A stretch of 38,683 nucleotides of DNA, from positions 1 to 38,683 of the forward strand of contig NZ_JASSOT010000074.1 in NCBI RefSeq assembly GCF_030238365.1, read 5' to 3'. The notes under the pieces were generated by a model. It did no database searches, was not told where the DNA came from, and was given only the letters and a program-made list of their open reading frames with translations. Within the stretch, counting starts at the first letter, position 1. Every line of letters begins with the position of its first letter. Below, piece by piece: positions 1 to 10,809 of the stretch. This DNA is from Lelliottia wanjuensis. GTDB taxonomy: Bacteria; Pseudomonadota; Gammaproteobacteria; Enterobacterales; Enterobacteriaceae. Both the position numbers and the translations under genes were made by a program.

Positions 1-38
1 GTACGTAATGACATGGTATCTCTCTCATCCCAGGGCAT
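1..38 (-). CDS. IS481-family transposase, N-terminal fragment (runs off the window)
   Basis: An ATG at 38-36 on the minus strand opens a frame reading MPWDERDTMSLR before the window ends. From memory this matches the conserved opening of IS481-family transposases (MPWDxRDTMSLR). These enzymes continue with a helix-turn-helix and a DDE integrase core that cut and join the element ends. Only 12 codons are visible, so whether the gene is intact cannot be judged. The call rests on this short motif and on the terminal repeats just upstream. Confidence 0.7.
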   Translation of the reverse strand, partial: MPWDERDTMSLR

Positions 39-127
39 AAGCGACTCCATAAACGGGTTCGTATGCCTTAGTTGTAAGTGTCTACCATGTCCCCGAACAA
101 GTGTTCATGATGTCCCCGGACCGTACA
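1..127 (-). mobile_element. End of an IS481-family insertion sequence, cut by the window edge
   Basis: The minus strand carries the start of a transposase (from 38 leftwards) whose first residues match the usual opening of IS481-family DDE transposases. Upstream of that start, towards the right, lie two direct copies of a 20-bp unit, TGT-N5-ATGTCCCCG-R-AC, at 79-98 and 102-121, 23 bp apart. Such repeats fit the subterminal transposase-binding repeats of insertion sequences. Read on the minus strand, the element would begin TGTACGG at 127, in line with the TGT ends of the family. The outer boundary is inferred and could be off by several bases. The rest of the element lies outside the window. 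Confidence 0.75.
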
Positions 128-150
128 GGGAGAGGGTTGGGGTGAGGGCA
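128..150. repeat. Half of an enterobacterial GC-rich palindromic repeat, apparently split by the IS
   Basis: The sequence from 128 reads gggagagggttggggtgaggg. Many enterobacterial intergenic palindromes pair such an arm with a complementary ccctcaccc...ccctctccc arm. Here only one arm is present, between glnB and the IS end, so the IS probably entered the palindrome. The missing arm is expected on the far side of the IS, outside the window. Confidence 0.5.
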
Positions 151-169
151 TCAGACCGCACCCCTTTGC

Positions 170-517
<348 letters not shown>

Positions 518-588
518 TTAAACGCTCGCCTGTCTGTAGCCTCGTAATCGATTGCTCACAGTATCATAGTCAGTCAAATTTTGCGGTA

Positions 589-1926
589 CTACTCTTTAAA
601 ATCGTTCGCTTCCAGCTCGTGGCGCGACAGCAGTTTGTAGAACTCGGTGCGGTTACGCCCGGCCATGCGCGCGGCGTGGGTGACGTTGCCTTTGGTGATC
701 TGCAGCAGCTTGCGCAGATAGTTGAGCTCGAACTGGTTACGCGCTTCGACGAAGGTCGGCAGCGCCGTGTTTTCGCCCTCCAGCGCCTGGTCCACCAGCG
801 CATCGCTGATCACCGGCGAAGAGGTGAGCGCTACACACTGCTCGATCACGTTCACCAGTTGGCGCACGTTGCCCGGCCAGCTGGCGGTCATCAGACGTTT
901 CATCGCATCGGTAGAAAACGCGCGTACGAAAGGTTTATGCCGATCGGCCGACTGACGCAGCAGATGGTTTGCCAGCAGCGGAATATCTTCCGAACGCTCG
1001 GCGAGTGCGGGGATTTTCAGGTTCACGACGTTGAGGCGGTAATAGAGATCTTCGCGGAACTCTTTGCGCTCCATCGCTTTCGGCAGATCGCGGTGCGTTG
1101 CGGAAATGATGCGCACGTTGATGTCGATATCCCGGTTGCTGCCGAGCGGGCGCACTTTGCGCTCCTGCAATACGCGCAGCAACTTCACCTGCAGCGGCGC
1201 GGGCATATCGCCAATCTCATCCAGGAACAGCGTGCCGCCTTCCGCCGCCTGGAACAGCCCTTCCCGGCTGCTGACCGCGCCGGTGAAGGCTCCGCGCGCA
1301 TGGCCAAAGAGTTCCGATTCCAGCAGTTGCTCCGGCAGCGCGCCGCAGTTGATGGCGATAAAGGCATTTTTACTGCGCGGGCTGGCGTTGTGGATCGCCT
1401 GGGCCAAAATCTCTTTCCCGGTCCCGCTCTGGCCGTTGATCAGCAGGCTGACGTCCGACTGGGCGACCATCCGCGCCTGCTCCAGCAGGCGCAGCATTAT
1501 AGGGCTGCGAGTGACAATCGATTCGCGCCACTTCTCATCCACCGACGGGGCGGAGTGTTCCAGCGCATCGTCGATGGCTTTGTAGAGCGCGTCTTTGTCC
1601 ACCGGTTTGGTCAGGAAGCTGAATACGCCCTGCTGTGTGGCGGCGACCGCATCGGGGATTGAGCCGTGAGCGGTGAGAATGATCACCGGCATACCCGGCT
1701 GCAGCTTCTGGATTTCGACAAACAGCTGCATCCCGTCCATCTCGTCCATGCGCAGATCGCTTATCACCAGATCGACCTTCTCACGGCCCAGCGCTTTCAG
1801 CCCTTCCGCGCCGCTTTCGGCGGTGACCACGCTGTAGCCTTCGCTGACCAGACGCATTCCCAGCAGCTTGAGCAGGCCGGGATCGTCATCCACCAGCAGG
1901 AGATGGGCAGGTTTGCGGCTTGTCAT
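589..1926 (-). CDS. glrR: Sigma-54-dependent response regulator GlrR (QseF)
   Basis: The 445-residue protein is an NtrC-type activator. It has an N-terminal receiver with acidic pocket D13-D15, phospho-acceptor D57 and K108. The central AAA+ domain has Walker A GQSGTGKE at 165-172 and the sigma-54 contact loop GAFTGA at 212-217. A C-terminal Fis-type helix-turn-helix ends in GRNRTEFYKLLSRHEL. It is phosphorylated by GlrK and activates glmY, whose upstream region in this window holds TGTC-N10-GACA sites. Its ATG overlaps the qseG stop by 4 bp (ATGA), which indicates translational coupling in the operon glrK-qseG-glrR. Confidence 0.97.
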   Translation of the reverse strand: MTSRKPAHLLLVDDDPGLLKLLGMRLVSEGYSVVTAESGAEGLKALGREKVDLVISDLRMDEMDGMQLFVEIQKLQPGMPVIILTAHGSIPDAVAATQQGVFSFLTKPVDKDALYKAIDDALEHSAPSVDEKWRESIVTRSPIMLRLLEQARMVAQSDVSLLINGQSGTGKEILAQAIHNASPRSKNAFIAINCGALPEQLLESELFGHARGAFTGAVSSREGLFQAAEGGTLFLDEIGDMPAPLQVKLLRVLQERKVRPLGSNRDIDINVRIISATHRDLPKAMERKEFREDLYYRLNVVNLKIPALAERSEDIPLLANHLLRQSADRHKPFVRAFSTDAMKRLMTASWPGNVRQLVNVIEQCVALTSSPVISDALVDQALEGENTALPTFVEARNQFELNYLRKLLQITKGNVTHAARMAGRNRTEFYKLLSRHELEANDFKE

Positions 1927-2666
1927 GGCTTCTCGTCCTCTTGTTTCGGCGTCTCGCTCTCCTGCTCCGGCGCTTTGGCGGGCTGCGCAGTGCCTTTTGT
2001 ATTATCCGGCAAATAGTTGCTGGAGGGCTTGCGGGTGGAGAGCTGCCGTTCAATATCCGTCAGGTTTTCCAGCTTGCGGGTGGTGGTATCAAGCTGGGAG
2101 CGTAAATATTGCTGCTGCTGGCGCAGGGTATCCAGTTCCCCGTCCGCAGACTGTTGCAGCTTACTGTAGCGTGAGCGCTCTTCGGCGAGCTGTAACTGCA
2201 GTACCTGCCCGTCGCGCCAAAGCTGATAGAGCGGGCGAATTTGCGCGGGGATCTGCGGGCTGAGCGCATCCATCCGCGAAGTATTGTTGCGGCGCTCAAC
2301 CGGATTGATTTTGGCATTAGCCAGCAGGATGCCGCGCTTGAAGGTGTCCTGCCAGGTGTCGTCGGCCCACTGATGAGCCTGCGCGCGGGCCACGGCGGGG
2401 GCTAAACGCTCTGCGCAATCCATGCCGCGCAGCCAGAACAGCGGGTTGGATTCGACATCATGGCCGCTGAGCTGCCAGATGTTATCGCAGTCGGTCGACA
2501 GGAAATCCGCCAGCTGATGCTCAGGGTATTTATCGTCTTGTTTATCGCTGATCGCGCTTTTTGGCGTGTGCGGCACACAGCCCGCCAGCAGTAAGCATGG
2601 CAGACCGATTCGTAAAATTTTGCTGGAAAACGTCGCGCTAAACGCGCGGAAAAAGACGTGTGACAT
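1923..2666 (-). CDS. qseG: Outer-membrane lipoprotein QseG of the GlrK/GlrR system
   Basis: The 247-residue product has a lipoprotein signal: an n-region ending in Lys-Ile-Leu-Arg, a hydrophobic stretch IGLPCLLLAG and lipobox LLAGC with the lipidated Cys at residue 30. The mature part is largely helical and rich in Gln and Arg, with a probable coiled coil (about residues 150-215) and a low-complexity Pro/Glu/Lys tail. In E. coli QseG is needed for full GlrK signalling. I chose the ATG at 2666, preceded by GGTGAG, because it aligns with E. coli QseG. An ATG at 2687 in the same frame overlaps the glrK stop as ATGA and would add 7 residues. It is the middle gene of the glrK operon. Confidence 0.93.
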   Translation of the reverse strand: MSHVFFRAFSATFSSKILRIGLPCLLLAGCVPHTPKSAISDKQDDKYPEHQLADFLSTDCDNIWQLSGHDVESNPLFWLRGMDCAERLAPAVARAQAHQWADDTWQDTFKRGILLANAKINPVERRNNTSRMDALSPQIPAQIRPLYQLWRDGQVLQLQLAEERSRYSKLQQSADGELDTLRQQQQYLRSQLDTTTRKLENLTDIERQLSTRKPSSNYLPDNTKGTAQPAKAPEQESETPKQEDEKP

Positions 2667-2683
2667 ACTCACCAGACTTAGAT

Positions 2684-4117
2684 TCATTTCATTGATTTTT
2701 CCGGCTCAAGGGGCACCTCAATGCGAAAACAGACATCCGCGCGATCGTCGTGGGAGATGTACAACTCCCCGTGCATGCGCCTGATGCAATCGCGGGCAAT
2801 GCTTAAGCCCAAACCGCTCCCTTTTACCGCACCTTTTCGCTGATGACTTCCCTGGAAAAAGGGCTCAAAAATCATCTTCTGTTCGTCATCCGGAATAGGA
2901 CTACCGGTGTTGGCGACGTCAATACAGACCCGTGAATTGTGGGTAAAACTGCGAATATAAATGTTACCGGATTCAGTACCATAGTGCACCGCATTGGAAT
3001 AAAGATTATCCAGCACACTCATTAATAGCATAGGTTCGGCAAAACAGACTGACTCCTGGAGATCCAGCTCGGTATGCATCATTTTAGCTCGCGCAGGCAG
3101 GCTGTGGGCGGAGAGCACCATATCGACCAGCGGTTCTATCTCCACTTTTTCCAGCTCGACGGCACCGTCAGCCAGTTTGCGATTGTAATCAAGCAGTTGT
3201 TCAATCAGCTTTTGCAGGTTGCGGCTGCTGTCATCCAGGATTTCGACAATCTCTTTTTGTTCGGTGGTCAGCGGCCCCGCCACTTCGTCGGCCAACAGCT
3301 CGGTACCTTCGCGCATACTGGCGAGAGGTGTTTTCAGTTCATGAGAGATGTGACGCAAAAACTGATGGCGCTGAGATTCCAGCCACTGAAGACGTTCCGA
3401 AAGCCAGATGATGCGCTGCCCAACGGAGCGCAGCTCGCGTGGCCCTTTGAATACGACGGTGTTGCCGAGAGACTTGCCCTCCCCCAGACGGTTGATCATC
3501 CGTTCGATGCCCTTCACCGGGCCGATGATCATTCGGGTGAAGAGCAGCACCAGCCCGAGGCTGACCAGAAACAGCACCAGCGCCTGCCAGCCAAAGAACT
3601 GACCGCGCTCAGCGATCTCCTGCTGTAACTGCAGCCCACGGGATGAAATCACCGCGCGAGTGGATTGCACCATCTCGGTGTTGGCGCTGGCAAAGGCTTC
3701 GAGCTTAGCGGTGGCGACCTCATCCGGGCCGCTGTTTTTGCACTGCAGCTGCCCCAGGTCGTTCAGATCCTGGCGCAGCGCCTGATAGAGTTTGTCATCG
3801 GGGAGTACGCCCGCGTGGGCGTCCAGCATTTCGCTGTAGCGTTTGCGCTGGTTCTGATAGACCTTCGCCAGCGTGCGGTCGTCGAGCACGCAGTACTGAC
3901 GATAGCTGCGCTCCATCTCCAGCGCGGCGTTGGTCATCGCCTCGCTGCGGCGGGCGTCAACCAGCGTGGTGCGGTTGGTTTGCGCCGCCTGGGCGCTGAG
4001 CGCATTGAGGCTTTGCCACGCCTGCCAGGCCAGAACCAGCAGCGGTAACAGGATCAGCAAGAATGCCATCATAACGAGCTGTCGCAGGGAGCGAGGGAAA
4101 ATTGACCAGCGTTTCAA
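2684..4117 (-). CDS. glrK: Sensor histidine kinase GlrK (QseE)
   Basis: The 477-residue inner-membrane kinase has a first membrane segment at about 14-31, a helical periplasmic domain (about 32-172), a second segment at about 176-194, a HAMP linker, a dimerisation/phospho-acceptor domain with HISHELKTPL (His259 phosphorylated) and a C-terminal ATPase domain. The ATPase domain contains NLYSNAVHY (N box), DVANTGSP (G1) and GSGLGLSIA (G2). It phosphorylates GlrR. In E. coli it responds to envelope signals and has been linked to adrenergic signals and virulence under the name QseE. Its start lies 57 bp beyond the glmY terminator, so it may use its own short promoter or readthrough from glmY. Confidence 0.97.
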   Translation of the reverse strand: MKRWSIFPRSLRQLVMMAFLLILLPLLVLAWQAWQSLNALSAQAAQTNRTTLVDARRSEAMTNAALEMERSYRQYCVLDDRTLAKVYQNQRKRYSEMLDAHAGVLPDDKLYQALRQDLNDLGQLQCKNSGPDEVATAKLEAFASANTEMVQSTRAVISSRGLQLQQEIAERGQFFGWQALVLFLVSLGLVLLFTRMIIGPVKGIERMINRLGEGKSLGNTVVFKGPRELRSVGQRIIWLSERLQWLESQRHQFLRHISHELKTPLASMREGTELLADEVAGPLTTEQKEIVEILDDSSRNLQKLIEQLLDYNRKLADGAVELEKVEIEPLVDMVLSAHSLPARAKMMHTELDLQESVCFAEPMLLMSVLDNLYSNAVHYGTESGNIYIRSFTHNSRVCIDVANTGSPIPDDEQKMIFEPFFQGSHQRKGAVKGSGLGLSIARDCIRRMHGELYISHDDRADVCFRIEVPLEPEKSMK

Positions 4118-4174
4118 CGCATGACTCTCTCAATGTGGGTGTTGAGTGATGCTAACTGAGTCAGCCCTTTAGAT

Positions 4175-4208
4175 ACAACAAAGCCGGGTAAAAACCCGGC
4201 TTTGTTGT
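4175..4208 (-). terminator. Rho-independent terminator of glmY
   Basis: A long perfect stem pairs ACAACAAAGCCGGGT with ACCCGGCTTTGTTGT around a very short A-rich loop. It forms the 3' end of GlmY on the minus strand. The stem is unusually long and includes the terminal T-rich arm, as in E. coli GlmY. Confidence 0.9.
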
Positions 4209-4361
4209 GAAATGAGGCGGTGCCTTACTCGACGTTTCGCCCTGGGTCTGATAAAGCATCGCTATGATCAGTAGTTGGACGGCAGGCACCTTGTTGTGCG
4301 TCATTCGAAGTTTATGTAGCGCGTCCCGAAGGGGCTGACATAAGAGGGTGAATGAGCCACT
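4178..4361 (-). ncRNA. glmY: Small regulatory RNA GlmY
   Basis: The minus strand from 4361 begins AGTGGCTCATTCACC and continues with stretches I recognise from E. coli GlmY, including TATGTCAGCCCCTTCGGGAC, CTACATAAACTTCGAATGAC and GCGAAACGTCGAGTAAGGC, ending in a strong hairpin. GlmY is about 184 nt. It mimics GlmZ and titrates the adaptor RapZ. GlmZ then escapes RNase E cleavage and activates translation of glmS, raising glucosamine-6-phosphate for cell-wall synthesis. The 5' end is set by the sigma-54 promoter spacing and by recall of the E. coli start. The gene sits directly upstream of the kinase that controls it. Confidence 0.93.
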
Positions 4362-4372
4362 GGTTAATATTA

Positions 4373-4388
4373 TGCAACACCCGTGCCA
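4373..4388 (-). promoter_or_regulatory. Sigma-54 promoter of glmY, overlapping a sigma-70-like -10
   Basis: On the minus strand the sequence TGGCACGGGTGTTGCA matches the sigma-54 consensus TGGCAC-N5-TTGCW exactly, with the GC doublet about 13 bases before the proposed GlmY start at 4361. The bases next to it (CATAAT, 4368-4373) resemble a sigma-70 -10 element, fitting the overlapping dual promoters reported for E. coli glmY. Confidence 0.9.
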
Positions 4389-4477
4389 GAATGCAAAACA
4401 AATTATTATCTTACTGTAACATAACAGTTTTATGGCATTAACGCGTTAATTGATGGCTGAACAATTTCCAGGCTAAG

Positions 4478-4495
4478 TGTCGCTAAATAGATACA
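4478..4495. promoter_or_regulatory. GlrR site 1 (degenerate) upstream of glmY
   Basis: TGTC-N10-TACA, one base from the GlrR consensus TGTC-N10-GACA. It lies at about -117 to -134 from the glmY start. It is the nearest and weakest of three such elements. Confidence 0.65.
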
Positions 4496-4525
4496 CCTTC
4501 TTACCGCCTTTTCATGCCTCTTATA

Positions 4526-4538
4526 AATCAATGCCTTA
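4526..4538 (+). promoter_or_regulatory. Predicted IHF site between GlrR sites and the glmY promoter
   Basis: AATCAATGCCTTA matches the IHF consensus WATCAA-N4-TTR at every position. It lies between GlrR sites 1 and 2, about 170 bases upstream of the start. A DNA bend here could bring the distant GlrR sites to the sigma-54 polymerase. IHF is known to assist glmY in E. coli. Confidence 0.6.
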
Positions 4539-4540
4539 CA

Positions 4541-4558
4541 TGTCTCCTTTTGGAGACA
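4541..4558. promoter_or_regulatory. GlrR site 2 upstream of glmY
   Basis: TGTCTCCTTTTGGAGACA is a perfect TGTC-N10-GACA, and the whole 18-mer is nearly fully palindromic. It lies at about -180 to -197 from the glmY start. Confidence 0.8.
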
Positions 4559-4573
4559 TCCATGTTATGGGTT

Positions 4574-4591
4574 TGTCGCAATTTTGCGACA
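4574..4591. promoter_or_regulatory. GlrR site 3 upstream of glmY
   Basis: TGTCGCAATTTTGCGACA is a perfect TGTC-N10-GACA with arms extended to TGTCGCAA/TTTGCGACA. It lies at about -213 to -230, 33 bp from site 2, and directly downstream of the purL terminator. Confidence 0.8.
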
Positions 4592-4594
4592 GAC

Positions 4595-4635
4595 ATAAAA
4601 AAGCCCGGTGGCGCTCACGCTTACCGGGCCTACAA
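4595..4635 (-). terminator. REP-like hairpin acting as purL terminator
   Basis: On the minus strand, GCCCGGT and ACCGGGC pair around GCG-rich bases and are followed by six T residues, the form of an intrinsic terminator 20-50 bases past the purL stop. The sequence GCCCGGTGGCGCTCACGCTTACCGGGC on the plus strand (4603-4629) is also a typical REP (PU) element, so a repetitive element appears to serve as the terminator. Confidence 0.75.
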
Positions 4636-4653
4636 AGACAACTGCGTTAAACC

Positions 4654-7600
4654 TTAGCCCAGCTGTTTACGCGCATTGCGGAAGATGCGCATCCATGGGC
4701 TGTCCTCGCCCCAGTTTTCCGGGTGCCAGGAGTTGCTCACGGTGCGGAACACACGCTCCGGGTGCGGCATCATGATGGTGGCGCGGCCGCTTTCGCTGGT
4801 CACGGCGGTGATGCCGTTTGCAGAGCCGTTCGGGTTTGCCGGGTAAGTTTGCGTCACTTTGCCGAAGTGATCGACGAAGCGCAGGGCTACCAGCCCTTTG
4901 CTTTCGAGCGTGGCGAGATGCGCCGCATCGCGCACTTCCACCTGCCCTTCGCCGTGAGAAACGGCAATCGGCATCTGCGAGGCCACCATCCCCTGCAGCA
5001 GCAGAGACGGGCTTTGGGTCACTTCCACCAGGCTGAAACGCGCTTCGAAGCGGTCGGACTGGTTACGCACAAAGCGCGGCCAGGCGTCGCTGCCCGGAAT
5101 CAGTTCGCGCAGATTCGACATCATCTGGCAGCCGTTACACACGCCCAGCGCCAGCGTCTGCGGGCGATGGAAGAAGGTTTCGAACTCATCGCGCACGCGA
5201 TTGTTGAACAGGATGGACTTCGCCCAGCCCTCGCCTGCACCCAGCACGTCGCCATAAGAGAAACCACCGCAGGCCACCAGCGCCTGGAAGTCGTCCAGGC
5301 CGGTGCGTCCTGCCAGCAGATCGCTCATGTGAACGTCGATAGCGTCAAAGCCCGCGCGGTGGAACGCTGCGGCCATTTCGACGTGGGAGTTCACGCCCTG
5401 CTCGCGCAGAACCGCCACTTTCGGACGCGCGCCGGTCGAGATGTACGGTGCCGCCACGTCTTCGTTGATGTCGAAGGAGAGCTTCACATTCAGGCCAGGA
5501 TCGCTGTCATTCGCTTTCGCTTCATGCTCCTGGTCGGCGCACTCCGGGTTGTCGCGCAGACGCTGCATCTGCCAGGTGGTTTCGGCCCACCACATACGAA
5601 GACGAGAGCGGCTTTCGCTGAAGACCGCATGACCATCAGCTTCAATAACAAAACGATCGCCGGTGACGGCTTTACCCAGATAGTGCACGCAATCCGCCAG
5701 GCCATGTTTCGCCAGCAGCGCTTCGACCGCTTCGCGATCCGCCGCACGCACCTGAATCACCGCACCCAGCTCTTCGTTAAACAGCGCGGCCAGACGATCT
5801 TCGCCCAGCGTGGCGATGTTCGCTTCCACGCCGCAGTGGCCGGTAAAGGCCATCTCCGCCAGCGTCACCAGCAGGCCGCCGTCTGAACGGTCGTGATAGG
5901 CCAGCAGCTTACGTTCAGCCACCAGCGCCTGAATGGCGTCGTAGAAGCCTTTCAGCTGCGCCACGTCGTGCACGTCTGCCGGTTTGTCGCCGAGTTGACG
6001 ATACACCTGCGCCAGCGCGGTCGCGCCGAGGGCGTTGTGGCCTTTGCCGAGATCAATCAGCAGCAGGGCGTTATCTTCCGTGACCAGCTGCGGAGTGATG
6101 GTGTGACGCACATCTTCCACGCGGGCAAAGGCGGTGATGACCAGCGACAGAGGAGAGGTCATCTCGCGCTGTTCGTTGCCTTCCTGCCAGCGGGTTTTCA
6201 TCGACATAGAGTCTTTGCCGACCGGAATGGTCAGACCCAGCGCCGGGCAGAGCTCTTCGCCCACCGCTTTTACCGCTTCGTACAGGCCAGCATCTTCGCC
6301 AGGGTGACCGGCTGCGGCCATCCAGTTGGCGGAGAGTTTGATGCGTTTGATGTCGCCGATCTGGGTCGCCGCGATGTTAGTCAGCGCTTCACCGACCGCC
6401 AGACGGGCAGAGGCCGCAAAGTCCAGCAGCGCCACCGGGGTACGTTCGCCCAGCGCCATCGCTTCACCGTAGTAGCTGTCGAGACTCGCAGTAGTCACCG
6501 CGCAGTTCGCCACCGGGATCTGCCACGGGCCGACCATCTGATCGCGGGCCACCATACCGGTCACCGATCGGTCGCCGATGGTCACGAGGAAGGTTTTTTC
6601 TGCGACGGCTGGCAGGTGCAGAACGCGATTCACCGCGTCGGCAATCGAGATGCCGCGCACATCCAGCGCTTTGCCCGCGGCTTTGCGGGTTTCCACATTG
6701 CGGGTCATCTTCGGCGTTTTGCCCAGCAGCACGTCGAGCGGCAGGTCAATCGGCTGATTGTCGAAATGCGGATCCTTCATGCTCAGGTGCAGCTCTTCCG
6801 TTGCTTCACCGATGACCGCGTACGGCGCGCGCTCGCGACGGCACAGTTCGTCGAACAGCGGCAGCTGATCAGGAGAGACCGCCAGCACGTAGCGTTCCTG
6901 GGATTCGTTACACCAGATTTCCAGCGGGCTCATGCCAGGCTCATCGCTCAGGATGTCGCGCAGGTTGAATTTGCCGCCGCGTCCGCCGTCGCTCACCAGC
7001 TCCGGCATGGCGTTAGAGAGACCGCCCGCGCCGACGTCGTGGATGAACAGAATCGGGTTGGCGTCACCAAGCTGCCAGCAGCGGTCGATCACTTCCTGGC
7101 AGCGACGTTCCATTTCCGGGTTGTCGCGCTGGACGGAGGCGAAATCGAGATCCGCGTCAGACTGACCGGATGCCATTGAAGAAGCCGCCCCGCCGCCCAG
7201 GCCGATGTTCATCGCCGGGCCGCCGAGGACGATCAGCTTCGCGCCGACGGTGATCTCACCTTTCTGCACGTGATCGGCGCGGATGTTGCCGATCCCGCCT
7301 GCCAGCATGATCGGCTTGTGGTAGCCGCGCAGCTCTTCGCCGTTGTGGCTGTCGACTTTCTCTTCATAGGTACGGAAGTAGCCGTTCAGGGCCGGGCGAC
7401 CAAATTCGTTGTTAAACGCCGCGCCGCCCAGTGGGCCTTCGGTCATGATGTCGAGCGCGGTGACGATGCGCTCCGGCTTGCCGAAATCTTCTTCCCACGG
7501 CTGTTCAAAGCCAGGAATACGCAGGTTGGAGACGGAGAAACCGACCAGGCCCGCTTTCGGTTTTGCGCCGCGTCCGGTTGCGCCTTCGTCACGGATTTCG

Positions 7601-8541
7601 CCGCCGGAACCGGTCGCCGCACCCGGCCACGGAGAAATCGCCGTCGGGTGGTTGTGTGTTTCCACTTTCATCAGGATATGCGCTGGCTCCTGATGGAAGT
7701 CATAGCGCCCTGCTTCGCGGTCGGCGAAGAAGCGGCCTACCTCGGAACCTTCCATCACCGCCGCGTTGTCTTTATAGGCAGACAGAACATGCTCTGGCGT
7801 TTGTTCCATGGTGTTTTTGATCATTTTGAACAGCGACTTCGGCTGCTCTTCGCCGTCGATAATCCAGTCGGCGTTGAAAATCTTATGGCGGCAGTGCTCG
7901 GAGTTGGCCTGCGCGAACATATAGAGTTCGATGTCGTTCGGATTGCGGTTCAGCTTCACGAACGCATCCTGCAGGTAGTCAATCTCGTCGTCGGCCAGTG
8001 CCAGACCGAGACGCAGGTTGGCGTCAATCAGCGCCTGACGGCCTTCGCCCAGCAGATCCACGCTCTGTACCGGCGCAGGCTGATGGTGAGAGAAGAGCTG
8101 CTGTGCGTCATCAAGCGTCGCGAAAACGCTCTCCATCATGCGGTCGTGCAGCTCGTCGGCGACGGTCTGCCACTGTTCTGCGGTCAGGGTTGAGGCTTCA
8201 ACGTAGTACGCCACGCCGCGTTCCAGACGATTGATCTGGCTCAGGCCGCAGTTGTGGGCGATGTCAGTGGCTTTAGAAGACCAGGGGGAGATGGTGCCAG
8301 GGCGAGGCGTCGCAAGGACAAGTTTGCCGGTTGGCGTATGGCTGCTCAGGCTCGGGCCATACTTGAGCAGACGTTCAAGCTGCTCGCGCTGCTGCGCATT
8401 TAAGGGAGCATTCAGGTCAGCAAAATGGACATACTCAGCGTAAATATTGCTTACCGGAAGGTCGGCTGCCTGAAAACGTGCCAGCAGTTTGTTGATACGG
8501 AAGGCAGACAGTGCAGGCGAACCACGCAGAATTTCCATCAT
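4654..8541 (-). CDS. purL: Phosphoribosylformylglycinamidine synthase
   Basis: The 1295-residue enzyme has exactly the length of E. coli PurL. It carries out the fourth step of purine synthesis, converting FGAR, glutamine and ATP to FGAM. An N-terminal PurS-like part is followed by the linker and two duplicated AIR-synthase-like halves, with the nucleotide-binding [20 protein letters not shown]. The C-terminal glutamine amidotransferase has nucleophile Cys1135 in GVCNGCQ and His1260/Glu1262 in MMPHPERVF. An N-terminal Met-Met start is conserved. It is a single-gene unit with its own PurR-controlled promoter and a REP-type terminator. Confidence 0.99.
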   Translation of the reverse strand: MMEILRGSPALSAFRINKLLARFQAADLPVSNIYAEYVHFADLNAPLNAQQREQLERLLKYGPSLSSHTPTGKLVLATPRPGTISPWSSKATDIAHNCGLSQINRLERGVAYYVEASTLTAEQWQTVADELHDRMMESVFATLDDAQQLFSHHQPAPVQSVDLLGEGRQALIDANLRLGLALADDEIDYLQDAFVKLNRNPNDIELYMFAQANSEHCRHKIFNADWIIDGEEQPKSLFKMIKNTMEQTPEHVLSAYKDNAAVMEGSEVGRFFADREAGRYDFHQEPAHILMKVETHNHPTAISPWPGAATGSGGEIRDEGATGRGAKPKAGLVGFSVSNLRIPGFEQPWEEDFGKPERIVTALDIMTEGPLGGAAFNNEFGRPALNGYFRTYEEKVDSHNGEELRGYHKPIMLAGGIGNIRADHVQKGEITVGAKLIVLGGPAMNIGLGGGAASSMASGQSDADLDFASVQRDNPEMERRCQEVIDRCWQLGDANPILFIHDVGAGGLSNAMPELVSDGGRGGKFNLRDILSDEPGMSPLEIWCNESQERYVLAVSPDQLPLFDELCRRERAPYAVIGEATEELHLSMKDPHFDNQPIDLPLDVLLGKTPKMTRNVETRKAAGKALDVRGISIADAVNRVLHLPAVAEKTFLVTIGDRSVTGMVARDQMVGPWQIPVANCAVTTASLDSYYGEAMALGERTPVALLDFAASARLAVGEALTNIAATQIGDIKRIKLSANWMAAAGHPGEDAGLYEAVKAVGEELCPALGLTIPVGKDSMSMKTRWQEGNEQREMTSPLSLVITAFARVEDVRHTITPQLVTEDNALLLIDLGKGHNALGATALAQVYRQLGDKPADVHDVAQLKGFYDAIQALVAERKLLAYHDRSDGGLLVTLAEMAFTGHCGVEANIATLGEDRLAALFNEELGAVIQVRAADREAVEALLAKHGLADCVHYLGKAVTGDRFVIEADGHAVFSESRSRLRMWWAETTWQMQRLRDNPECADQEHEAKANDSDPGLNVKLSFDINEDVAAPYISTGARPKVAVLREQGVNSHVEMAAAFHRAGFDAIDVHMSDLLAGRTGLDDFQALVACGGFSYGDVLGAGEGWAKSILFNNRVRDEFETFFHRPQTLALGVCNGCQMMSNLRELIPGSDAWPRFVRNQSDRFEARFSLVEVTQSPSLLLQGMVASQMPIAVSHGEGQVEVRDAAHLATLESKGLVALRFVDHFGKVTQTYPANPNGSANGITAVTSESGRATIMMPHPERVFRTVSNSWHPENWGEDSPWMRIFRNARKQLG

Positions 8542-8603
8542 AAGTCTCTCGTCTTCGAAGCGCCTGAGGCGCTTACAGTGTGCGCAAGGGGAAAACGGGC
8601 GTC

Positions 8604-8642
8604 ATTATAGAGAATCCTGAGCGCCGACGAAACCGTTTGCGT
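8604..8642 (-). promoter_or_regulatory. purL promoter with PurR operator
   Basis: On the minus strand ACGCAAACGGTTTCGT (8627-8642) differs by one base from the PurR consensus ACGCAAACGTTTTCGT. Its downstream end, TTTCGT, forms the -35 region, and TATAAT (8604-8609) lies 17 bp further on. Repressor binding would therefore block the -35 element when hypoxanthine or guanine is abundant. Confidence 0.88.
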
Positions 8643-8750
8643 CGAAATAAAATCATCTCGCCTTTTTATCCATCGGTGTGACCTGTCTCTCTAATTTGTT
8701 GCCAACTGACGCAAGTTTGCGCAAAATGCCGCTCAATCAATGGCAAACCT

Positions 8751-8756
8751 TATAAT
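8751..8756 (+). promoter_or_regulatory. Putative -10 element of mltF
   Basis: A perfect TATAAT lies 52 bp before the mltF start. I see no convincing -35 at the right spacing. The 266-bp gap between divergent purL and mltF also holds the PurR-controlled promoter. Confidence 0.45.
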
Positions 8757-8807
8757 CAACATGGCTACAGCACACTGAGGCAACGCACGGCGCAGAGAAT
8801 TAACTAA

Positions 8808-10797
<1,990 letters not shown>

Positions 10798-10809
10798 TTA
10801 TGGTTAACA

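Noticed and set aside
619..1662. 347-codon frame opposite glrR
   Set aside because: Shadow of glrR, without a plausible start or family.
5893..7179. Long open frame (428 codons) opposite purL
   Set aside because: His/Arg/Gln-rich antisense shadow of purL codon bias, with no recognisable domain.
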